Origin: Candidatus Gastranaerophilales bacterium
GTDB taxonomy: Bacteria; Cyanobacteriota; Vampirovibrionia; Gastranaerophilales; Gastranaerophilaceae
Assembly: GCA_947584965.1 (NCBI GenBank)
Contig: CANPWQ010000007.1
Coordinates: forward strand, 1-56,983
Direction of reading: 5' to 3'
Length of the DNA stretch: 56,983 bases
The notes beneath the pieces are model-generated. The model was given only the letters and a program-made list of their open reading frames with translations. It did no database searches and had not been told where the DNA came from. Position 1 is the stretch's first letter, and the number at the start of each line of letters is the position of its first letter. Shown piece by piece: positions 33,882 through 41,025 of this stretch. Made by a program: the position numbers and the translations under genes.

Positions 33882-34931
33882 ATGAAAAGATTAATTTCGT
33901 TAATTTGTATAATGGCATTTTTAAGTGCATGCACTATGCTTTGCGGATTTAAGTTCTTTAAAAATAATTCAAAAAAAGAGCAGACAAATATTGCAAAGCA
34001 AACAGATGTGAAATCTAAACAATTAAATGATTTGTGGTGTGTTACATTTCAGCTTGTCTGGAATGAATTTTCGGATAAAATGTTAAACTCAAAACCTGTT
34101 GAGTTTATTGGCGGAAATCCTCCCATAGCTGATGAACTTAATAAAAGACTTTATACAAAAGATATTTTATCTGAAAATTCCTACTATATTGCAGACGGAG
34201 AAATAAATAAAACTTTAAAAAAGAAAATAGAAAAAGACATCAAAGATAAATTTAATGAAACAAGCGATATATTGGATAAAATTAATTGGAGTGCAAAAGA
34301 TTCTTATTTGTTTTATGCAATGTTAAAAAAGAAATTTACATTCTTAAACGCCTTTGATAAACTTGCCAATGCGCCGTTTAACGGTTCAAAATACAATGTT
34401 AAATATTTTGGTGTAAAAAAATCAGCAAAAAAAGACATTAAAGATAATATTAATGTTTTATTTTACAATTCACCTGATGAATATGCCGTAAAATTGCTGA
34501 CAAAAGAAAAAGAAAATGTAATATTATTCAGAACAGATAAAAAAGATACATTTGAAAATCATTATGAATATATAACTAAAAATATAAAATTTGATGAATT
34601 TGGAGATAAAGACGAATTAAAAGTTCCAAATATAAGTGTAGATGAGCTTATTATGTATAATGAACTCTGCGGAAAAAGGGTAAAAGATACTAATTTAATG
34701 ATAACACAAGCAATGCAAACAATAAAATTTGAAATGGATAATAAAGGCGGTGCATTAAAAAGTGAGGCTGCTATCGGTTTAATGAGAATGTCAGCGGCTC
34801 CGGTTCATGATATGCCACGTCACTTTTATTTTGATAAGTCATTTGTTTTATTCTTAATTGAAGACGGTAAAGAAAAACCGTATTTTGCGATGAATGTATT
34901 TGATACAAAATATTTGGTAAAAGGTGAATAA
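33882..34931 (+). CDS. Lipoprotein with a serpin-like C-terminal region
   Basis: 349 residues. Signal peptide with lipobox Leu-Ser-Ala-Cys (Cys17), so probably lipid-anchored. Near the N-terminus is LNDLWCVTFQLVWNEF. The C-terminal 90 residues resemble a serpin. LMITQAMQTIKFEMDNKGG corresponds to the strand and turn before the hinge, and ALKSEAAIGLMRMSAAP sits where the Ala-rich hinge and reactive loop lie. RHFYFDKSFVLFLIEDGKEKPYFAMNV corresponds to the conserved F-x-x-D-x-P-F-L-F-x-I ... FxG end. Serpins trap proteases. The resemblance is by eye, and the N-terminal half is less clear. The next gene starts 2 bases after its stop. Confidence 0.6.
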   Translation: MKRLISLICIMAFLSACTMLCGFKFFKNNSKKEQTNIAKQTDVKSKQLNDLWCVTFQLVWNEFSDKMLNSKPVEFIGGNPPIADELNKRLYTKDILSENSYYIADGEINKTLKKKIEKDIKDKFNETSDILDKINWSAKDSYLFYAMLKKKFTFLNAFDKLANAPFNGSKYNVKYFGVKKSAKKDIKDNINVLFYNSPDEYAVKLLTKEKENVILFRTDKKDTFENHYEYITKNIKFDEFGDKDELKVPNISVDELIMYNELCGKRVKDTNLMITQAMQTIKFEMDNKGGALKSEAAIGLMRMSAAPVHDMPRHFYFDKSFVLFLIEDGKEKPYFAMNVFDTKYLVKGE

Positions 34932-34933
34932 TA

Positions 34934-35296
34934 GTGTTAAAAAGACTTTTTACTATTTTTATAATGCTATTTGTTTCGGCTGATATTTCAAATGCTGTTG
35001 AGTACGATTTTAATTTGCCGCTTTCAGGTGATTCTATTGCCAATGATACTCTTCAATATAATGTATTAAAGCAAATATATTCGGACTCTATAAAAGAATA
35101 TCCTGCCTGTACGGATTTTAAAATAAAGAACACTCAAATAGTACATTATCCTTATGATGTTGTTAAGAAAAAAGATAAATATATAAAAGGATATTGGAAA
35201 GAGATATGGACACTTAATGCCTGCAATAGTACATTTCAAGTTCCTTTAACATTTATTATTCATAAAAATAATACAGATTTTATAATTGAAAAATAA
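34934..35296 (+). CDS. Small secreted protein of unknown function
   Basis: 120 residues from GTG 34934, with GGTG upstream. Signal peptide with cleavage near SNA-VEY, then a compact periplasmic domain of about 95 residues with two cysteines (PACTDF, NACNST) that could form a disulfide. KDKYIKGYWKEIWTLNACNSTFQVPLTF suggests beta strands. It is translationally linked to the serpin-like lipoprotein (2-base gap), so they may act together outside the cytoplasm. No family recognised. Confidence 0.6.
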   Translation: MLKRLFTIFIMLFVSADISNAVEYDFNLPLSGDSIANDTLQYNVLKQIYSDSIKEYPACTDFKIKNTQIVHYPYDVVKKKDKYIKGYWKEIWTLNACNSTFQVPLTFIIHKNNTDFIIEK

Positions 35297-35360
35297 TATC
35301 TTCCCGGATGATAAAAAATCCATAAATTTGTGTGATTATCAAAAAAAAGGAGGAAAAATT

Positions 35361-35663
35361 ATGCCTGAATTTTCACAACCGTTTAACGTAAATAAGTGCG
35401 AAAGAATATTGGATAAAAATGAACTTGTGCGAGCAATAAGGTTTTCAATAGCTTCAGAATTTGAAGCTATACAATTATATGAACAGTTAAGGGATTCAAT
35501 CGATAATGAATCAGCAAAAAAATTATTAACGGAAATCGCGGGTGACGAAAAAGAACATGTGGGAAATTTCTTACATTTATTAAAAATTCTTGCTCCGGAC
35601 GAAGAAAATTATTATAAAGAAGGTTGGGAAGAAGCCAAAGATGTAATGGATATTAAAGATTAA
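35361..35663 (+). CDS. Ferritin-like protein of the encapsulin-cargo (Flp) type
   Basis: 100 residues from ATG 35361 behind a perfect AGGAGG. A longer frame upstream overlaps the previous gene and has no ribosome-binding site. Two helices carry iron ligands: IASEFEAIQLYEQL (Glu, Gln, Glu) and GDEKEHVGNFLHLLKIL (Glu and His of the E-x-x-H type), followed by APDEENYYKEGWEE. This matches the short ferritin-like proteins packed in or fused to encapsulins, such as the N-terminal domain of the Pyrococcus encapsulin, which oxidise and store iron. No encapsulin shell gene is in the window. A strong terminator follows. Confidence 0.82.
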   Translation: MPEFSQPFNVNKCERILDKNELVRAIRFSIASEFEAIQLYEQLRDSIDNESAKKLLTEIAGDEKEHVGNFLHLLKILAPDEENYYKEGWEEAKDVMDIKD

Positions 35664-35689
35664 AAAACGGAGTAATCTCCGTTTTTTTG
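35662..35689 (+). terminator. Intrinsic terminator after the ferritin-like gene
   Basis: AAAAACGGAG/CTCCGTTTTT stem with loop TAAT and a seven-T tail. Confidence 0.9.
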
Positions 35690-35763
35690 TAAATTTTTTT
35701 TAAAATATTGAGCAAAAAAAATTATTATGTGATTTAAGCTAATTAAAAGAGAAAGAGGTATAT

Positions 35764-36263
35764 ATGAGAATAAACGGTATAAATTCACCTTCTTTTGGTG
35801 CTTACATCCCTGTATTATATTATGCTGTAACGGATATATAGTAAGAAATTTAAACGGAACAGTGAAGAAAAATCCTGATAAAGAGTTAGTGAAATATATA
35901 AAAAAGTATGATAAAGATTATAGAGAATGCCCTATTGTTCATTCAGTTTATGATTATGCAAATTCAACGGTATACCTTGTAACAGGCAGAGATGTTGACA
36001 CAATAAATCAAATGGCAAAACCTGTCGGTATTGCAAAAGGGCATTCAATTGATGTATTAGGACACTCTAAATCATTTGATGCAAAATATGCCGCAGAAAA
36101 TTTTATTAGTAAAACATTTAATTTTATAAAAAGAAATTGCAGACAAGTAAAAAATGAAAAAGGTCAGCCTGTACAGCTGCATGTATATTATGAACCTAAG
36201 TATACAAAAACGGGAAACCTTAGTTCATTTGTATTCCAGAAGGCTGTTTTTAAACCTGAATAA
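35764..36263 (+). pseudogene. Frameshifted gene of unknown function (P-S-F-G protein)
   Basis: ATG 35764, behind AGAGGT, opens MRINGINSPSFGAYIPVLYY and stops at 35839-35841. A different frame then continues without break from before 35835 (NGYIVRNLNGTVKKNPDKELV) to 36263. It includes VHSVYDYANSTVYLVTGRDVDTINQMAKPVG. A one-base shift between about 35823 and 35838 would join the two into one protein of about 165 residues. The downstream part alone could start at GTG 35862, but it lacks a ribosome-binding site. It may be a real frameshift mutation, a sequencing error or a programmed shift. No family is recognised. Confidence 0.6.
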
Positions 36264-36280
36264 TTGTTATTTAGTATATC

Positions 36281-38686
36281 TTATCCGACTTTTTTAAACA
36301 TTACTGTGGATTGTCCTGCCATTTTGACGGGGATTAGATTATCACCGTTGCTCTCAAATGTGTATAAATTTTTGAAATCACCGCTGCCGCCGTATTTTTT
36401 ACTGTCTGTATTGAGTATTTCTACCCACTTTCCTTTTGGAAACTTAATGTAATAATATGACGCAAAATTGCTCGGATATGAGAAATCTTTAAAATTAGTT
36501 ATGGTATATATTTCATTATTTGATTTCCCGTCAAAGGCATGAGTCGCTATTACATTTGACGGATAGTGCTTTACCGTGTTTTCTGCAATTAATCTTCCTC
36601 TTGTCAAAGCCGGATTTTCTGCGTTAATCTTGTTTAAATCCGTAGTTAATGCTTTTATTTTGCTCATTGTATTTTTGCCGTTATTTGAATATTCGATTGA
36701 GCCTAATTTCGACTCTTGTAACGCAGGTTTTGATGTATCATAGCCTTTTTCGGTATATAAATAATCTTCTGTCGGCATTGATTCAAATTGACGGAAAAAT
36801 CTGAACGGAGTTAAATCGCCTTTTTCATCACCTTGAAATACCATTTTTAACCCCGGAATAGAGTATGTGAGGGCAAGAGCCATTTTGTATTTACTTACGC
36901 ATTTGTTATACATATACTTTAATTTATTATATGAAACGGTTGTTTGTGATTTTATACCCAAATTCATTAGTACTTCTGTTTTAAATGCTTTCTTCAAGGC
37001 TTGTTTTTTCTGCGGAGTCATATTCTTATCGAAAGTATCATACTTATCAAGCATTCCGCTTTGAAGCATTATGGCGAGTTTTTCGGATGTAAATTGCGCC
37101 TTTTGAGCTTTAACCGTTTGTATAGCAGAGTCCAGAGGACAATTTTTCATTTCGCTATACTGTCTTGCGCGCTCTATGTCTTGAGAGTTTAATGTTATAT
37201 TTTCATTGAGATTAAGCATAGGAACAAGCAATTTGGCAATTAATCTGCTGCCTTCAAAATTACCTATTTCATCGTGGCTCATAACATATTTTACGCTGTC
37301 TTGCGCGCAATAAAACGCTTTTTCAAGTTTATCCAAATCTATATTACCGTATAAACTTTCATTTAATGTATGGTAATAGTTAAAATCCCATTCACTATCA
37401 TAACCGAGCCTGCCAAGTGATGTATTTCCGTTTGAAATTTCCTCAATCGCACGGCAGTGTTCGTTTTCACTTTTGCCCTCTGCTGATTCATAATCTTCTA
37501 ACGGATTTACTACTCTTTTATCATGAACTTCGTCCGGATTTGACCAAAATTGTCCGTTGTCATTAACGCTTACTTTGTCTCTCCCGTCCTCTGCAATTAA
37601 AAATGCATCGGGTTTATGATAATTAATTTCAGCCGCTATTTGTTTCATTGTGAAATCGGATTCCATAAACTTTGTCATATCAAGTCTTAATCCGTCGCAA
37701 TGGTAATTATCCAGCCAATTAATTGCGGCATTTACCATATAGTCACGGACATATCTTGAGTCTTTGCCCTCATAATTAAAAGCTTCTCCGAATTCATTTG
37801 AACCTTTTATATACGGTCCTGTTTGCTTTAATGATGCGCCGTCAGGTCCTAAATGGTTAGGGATCATATCCATTATGACGTTTAGTCCGATTTTATGAGC
37901 ATAATCTATTAAAGATTTTAACCCGTCAGGACCACCCAAATGCTCAGCTGCTGCGTGTTTATCTACTCCGTCATAACCCCAGTTAAAAGAATATGTGTTT
38001 TCAGCGGGCATTATCTCTATTGCATTAAACCCCATTTGCGCAATAGAATTTAATACCGATTTTGCACTTCTGAATGTGCCTCTTTTTGTTAGAGTTTCTG
38101 TGTTAAATTCATATATTCGCGCTTCATTTACGGGAGTTAAGCCATTTTGTGCATTTGCTTTTCTGGATATTCTGTTTTTGTTATTTTCAAACCAGTCTTT
38201 GTCACTCCATTCAAATAAAGAGTGGTCATATAAGGTCGATTCTCCAAGCAGGGTTTCCTGTCTGAATGAATACGGATCTTTTACTTTGTCAATATCTCCG
38301 TTGCCTTTATATATTGTGTAATAATATTTATCGCCATGTGCGGCTTTCTCGGCAGGTATTGCTTTTTCTGTTTGAAAAATTCCGCTGCCTTCATTCTTGA
38401 GTTCGTATGTGTTTTGTTCACTTCCGTCTTTTTTTTCAATTGTTACTGTTACTTTTTTTGTATCGGGGTATGTGAATATTTTAAATGAAGCCTCTTTTGT
38501 TTTCGGATCAATAACGGCACCCCAGCTTTTATGCTCACTCCAGCTTCTGCCAAAACTTGGTTTATAATATACATTTGATAATTCTTTTAATTGCTTTTGT
38601 TTTTTTATACTTGTTTTTGCGAGAACTTCTTTTTTAGCCTGACCAAGATTTTGTACTTTAGCATTAACAACTTTTTTAACTTCCAT
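36281..38686 (-). CDS. GH13 alpha-glucan enzyme (TreZ/GlgB-like) with N-terminal extension and helical insertion
   Basis: 801 residues from ATG 38686 (AAAGGGG upstream); the 26 codons before it in frame have no support. A basic head with P-S-F-G (residues 43-46) leads into a CBM48-like domain (about 55-150) and the GH13 barrel. Region I is DMIPNHLGP (273-281), region II is DGLRLDM with nucleophile Asp336, region III is LIAEDG with acid/base Glu366, and region IV is SHDEIGN (His471, Asp472). WGYDGV and GGPDGLKSLIDYAH resemble TreZ and branching enzymes. A helical insertion of about 115 residues (485-600) separates region IV from GLKMVFQGDEKGDLTPFRFF. It acts on glycogen-type glucans; exact reaction uncertain. 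Confidence 0.85.
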   Translation of the reverse strand: MEVKKVVNAKVQNLGQAKKEVLAKTSIKKQKQLKELSNVYYKPSFGRSWSEHKSWGAVIDPKTKEASFKIFTYPDTKKVTVTIEKKDGSEQNTYELKNEGSGIFQTEKAIPAEKAAHGDKYYYTIYKGNGDIDKVKDPYSFRQETLLGESTLYDHSLFEWSDKDWFENNKNRISRKANAQNGLTPVNEARIYEFNTETLTKRGTFRSAKSVLNSIAQMGFNAIEIMPAENTYSFNWGYDGVDKHAAAEHLGGPDGLKSLIDYAHKIGLNVIMDMIPNHLGPDGASLKQTGPYIKGSNEFGEAFNYEGKDSRYVRDYMVNAAINWLDNYHCDGLRLDMTKFMESDFTMKQIAAEINYHKPDAFLIAEDGRDKVSVNDNGQFWSNPDEVHDKRVVNPLEDYESAEGKSENEHCRAIEEISNGNTSLGRLGYDSEWDFNYYHTLNESLYGNIDLDKLEKAFYCAQDSVKYVMSHDEIGNFEGSRLIAKLLVPMLNLNENITLNSQDIERARQYSEMKNCPLDSAIQTVKAQKAQFTSEKLAIMLQSGMLDKYDTFDKNMTPQKKQALKKAFKTEVLMNLGIKSQTTVSYNKLKYMYNKCVSKYKMALALTYSIPGLKMVFQGDEKGDLTPFRFFRQFESMPTEDYLYTEKGYDTSKPALQESKLGSIEYSNNGKNTMSKIKALTTDLNKINAENPALTRGRLIAENTVKHYPSNVIATHAFDGKSNNEIYTITNFKDFSYPSNFASYYYIKFPKGKWVEILNTDSKKYGGSGDFKNLYTFESNGDNLIPVKMAGQSTVMFKKVG

Positions 38687-38776
38687 ATAACCCCTTTGAT
38701 ACACACTACTTATATTACCATTTTTGCCAAATAAATAAAGTAAAATGGCAATATAAAATTGCATTTTATTACTTGT

Positions 38777-40648
38777 TTATTTACATTTATTTATATTGCT
38801 TTTAATAAATCCGACTTGATTTCTTCCGTTTTCTTTTGCGTTGTATAAACATTTATCGGCATATTCAATTAATTCCGTAGGTGTTTTACCGTTCTGAGGG
38901 TATGTTGCACATCCCAAACTTATAGTTATATTTACTTCCAATTCAGGAGTTAGCGGATATTTTTTTGATGAAATAGTTGTGCAGATTTTTTGAGCTATAT
39001 TAACGGCTGTTTCGTTATTTGTATTATTAAGGATGATTGTCATTTCTTCCCCGCCGTATCTGCATACGTAATCTTCATTTCTTACGCAACTCTTTAAAGT
39101 GTTTGCAACGTGTTTTAATACGGCATCTCCTACTTGATGTCCGTATTTATCGTTAAATTTTTTAAAGAAATCAATATCTATCATTATCAGTGAAAATTGA
39201 CTGTTGTTTCTTTCAGCCTGTCTTATTTTTTCACTCATTCTTTCTTGAAAATACCTGTGATTATATAATTCCGTTAATCCGTCAGTAGTGGCAAGTTTAT
39301 AGGTATATTCAAAATCTCTTGATTTTATAAGGTATTTTATAATGTACGAACATACAAATACAAAGGCTGTAAGTATCAAGGGGATTACATTCCATACCCA
39401 TATATTATATTTATCCATAAGATATGTTGAATAGTATAAATAAGCTCCGTTTAATATCGTAAATAATATGATTGATATGTATACCGAGCGAATTTTAAAT
39501 GCTGTGTATGAGGCTAATATCATTAATATTAAGCATATTAAAATATTGTATTTTAAATCCGCTTTTTTTATTAAATTGTTATCAATTATATTATTTAAAA
39601 GTGTTGTGTGAATTTCTACTCCGGGGAAGTATTTGCTTGTAGGCACGGTTTTTATATCTGATAGTGAAAATATATTAGTACCGATATAAACTATTTTATT
39701 TTTGAAAAAATCATTTTCAATAAGCTGTTTTTTTCCGTTCTCTTTCGCTTCTATAGATTTTAAGACTTCCCAAAAAGAAACATATTTAAAGGTTTTTTCA
39801 TTTTCAAGCCCGCTTGGTCCGTACCAGTTTAAAATTACTTCCGCATTTTTTGTTAACGGAATTTGTCTTTTGCCCAGTATCAAATTATTATTTTTATCAA
39901 TTTTGACTTCATTAATATTTGCGTTTTCATATTTATTCAAATAATCTATTGCGAGTTTAAGTGTCATATAAAGATAATAATTATCTTTATTCATTTGAGG
40001 ATAATTAACGACTAAGGGAATAGTTCTTAAAAAACCGTCATCCTCTTTAGGGGTATTTATATGCCCGACATTTTGCGTAGCTTCAATAATTTCAGGCAGT
40101 ATCGTTCTGCAATTTTGAAATTTATAAATATCAATATTATCTGACTCGATTTTAATATTTGTTTTGATGTTTTTACTTAAAATCGGCGGGGTTCTAAGCT
40201 CGCTTGAATAATCATCAAAATTGATTGCAGTATATGTATTTTGGTATTTTTTAAATCCGTTAATTAATTCATCATCACTTTTTGGAATTCTTTTTAAGTT
40301 TTTAATAAACAGCAAATCAAAAGCAACATATTTGGGGTTTTGAGCTTGTATATAGTCTAACATTTTAGCATAAACACTTCTCGGAATTGGCCAATCTCCG
40401 TATGTTTCAAGCAAATATTCGTAAGAAGGGTCATCTACTGTTACAATTACAATATCCTTATTAACCGACTTATTTTTCGCAATTATATTCTGCCTTATGT
40501 CAAATGTTTTATTTTCCATTAACCTTAAAACATTTATAGTTTCATTTTTAGGAATAATAAAACAAAATAATCCTACAAGTATAACAAGCAGAAGTGAGAA
40601 AAATATATCATATCTGTGTCTGTATAAATTATTTATAAATGAATTCAT
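38777..40648 (-). CDS. CHASE2-domain diguanylate cyclase
   Basis: 623 residues: one N-terminal membrane segment (about 14-32), an extracytoplasmic CHASE2 sensor (about 35-345, IVIVTVDDPSYEYLLETYGDWPIPRSVYAKMLDYI and KIVYIGTNIFSLSDIKTVPTSKYFPGVEIHTTLL), three membrane segments (about 350-425) and a GGDEF domain (about 455-615). The active site is RYGGEEMTIIL, a GGEEM variant. DIDFFKKFNDKYGHQVGD carries the metal and GTP residues. RNED five residues before the active site is a complete RxxD inhibitory site. It should make c-di-GMP in response to an external signal. It is preceded by a small ORF that overlaps its start by 20 bases. Confidence 0.92.
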   Translation of the reverse strand: MNSFINNLYRHRYDIFFSLLLVILVGLFCFIIPKNETINVLRLMENKTFDIRQNIIAKNKSVNKDIVIVTVDDPSYEYLLETYGDWPIPRSVYAKMLDYIQAQNPKYVAFDLLFIKNLKRIPKSDDELINGFKKYQNTYTAINFDDYSSELRTPPILSKNIKTNIKIESDNIDIYKFQNCRTILPEIIEATQNVGHINTPKEDDGFLRTIPLVVNYPQMNKDNYYLYMTLKLAIDYLNKYENANINEVKIDKNNNLILGKRQIPLTKNAEVILNWYGPSGLENEKTFKYVSFWEVLKSIEAKENGKKQLIENDFFKNKIVYIGTNIFSLSDIKTVPTSKYFPGVEIHTTLLNNIIDNNLIKKADLKYNILICLILMILASYTAFKIRSVYISIILFTILNGAYLYYSTYLMDKYNIWVWNVIPLILTAFVFVCSYIIKYLIKSRDFEYTYKLATTDGLTELYNHRYFQERMSEKIRQAERNNSQFSLIMIDIDFFKKFNDKYGHQVGDAVLKHVANTLKSCVRNEDYVCRYGGEEMTIILNNTNNETAVNIAQKICTTISSKKYPLTPELEVNITISLGCATYPQNGKTPTELIEYADKCLYNAKENGRNQVGFIKSNINKCK

Positions 40649-40778
40649 ATTTATAATTATTATTTATTAGGGAATAATTTTCAATTTCTTCAATATTCTT
40701 TATAAATATATTTGTTAAATCCGAAATTTCATCAGGATTAATAAGAAAATTTAATAGACAGTATTCGTTAAGATTCAT
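40629..40778 (-). CDS. Possible 49-residue small protein upstream of the cyclase
   Basis: ATG 40778 follows GGGGAAACGGA. The peptide is acidic and Asn/Tyr/Ile-rich (FLINPDEISDLTNIFIKNIEEIENY) with no membrane segment. It overlaps the cyclase start by 20 bases in another frame, which suggests translational coupling. An earlier in-frame ATG at 40811 has weaker support. No family recognised. Confidence 0.4.
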   Translation of the reverse strand: MNLNEYCLLNFLINPDEISDLTNIFIKNIEEIENYSLINNNYKYEFIYK

Positions 40779-40910
40779 TCCGTTTCCCCGCTTATAATTA
40801 CATTTTAGCAAAGTATTGCAATGAAAAATCAGCTTTAAAGATGAATTTAAATTATTTATTCAAATTTATAAATTTTCGGTAATTATCCATATAAATACTT
40901 AAATAAGGCA

Positions 40911-40970
40911 ATGAATAGACAGGGCATAACATATCATAATTCAAAGAAAGTAAGTAAAAAAAATATATAG
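40911..40970 (+). CDS. Possible 19-residue leader ORF before the SLH gene
   Basis: ATG 40911 (AAGG just upstream, tight spacing) encodes a basic peptide, MNRQGITYHNSKKVSKKNI, ending 7 bases before the hairpin at 40978-41008. It has no repeated codon that would suggest attenuation. It may be chance in AT-rich DNA. Confidence 0.2.
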   Translation: MNRQGITYHNSKKVSKKNI

Positions 40971-40977
40971 AAATATA

Positions 40978-41008
40978 AAAAGAAATGTTTGCCTGTAACA
41001 TTTCTTTT
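40978..41008 (+). promoter_or_regulatory. Perfect 12-bp hairpin in the SLH-gene leader
   Basis: AAAAGAAATGTT (40978-40989) pairs fully with AACATTTCTTTT (40997-41008), loop TGCCTGT, ending 18 bases before ATG 41026 and 9 before its AAGGAGG. It resembles 5'-UTR stem-loops that stabilise mRNAs of abundant surface proteins. The terminal T-run also allows terminator-type control. Confidence 0.55.
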
Positions 41009-41025
41009 ATGAACAAGGAGGAAAA

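Noticed and set aside
35286-35663. Longer start for the ferritin-like gene at 35286
   Set aside because: It overlaps the end of the previous gene; AGGAGG before ATG 35361 decides the start.
36281-38764. Longer start for the GH13 gene at 38764
   Set aside because: The added 26 residues form a hydrophobic stretch without ribosome-binding site; ATG 38686 has AAAGGGG at proper spacing.
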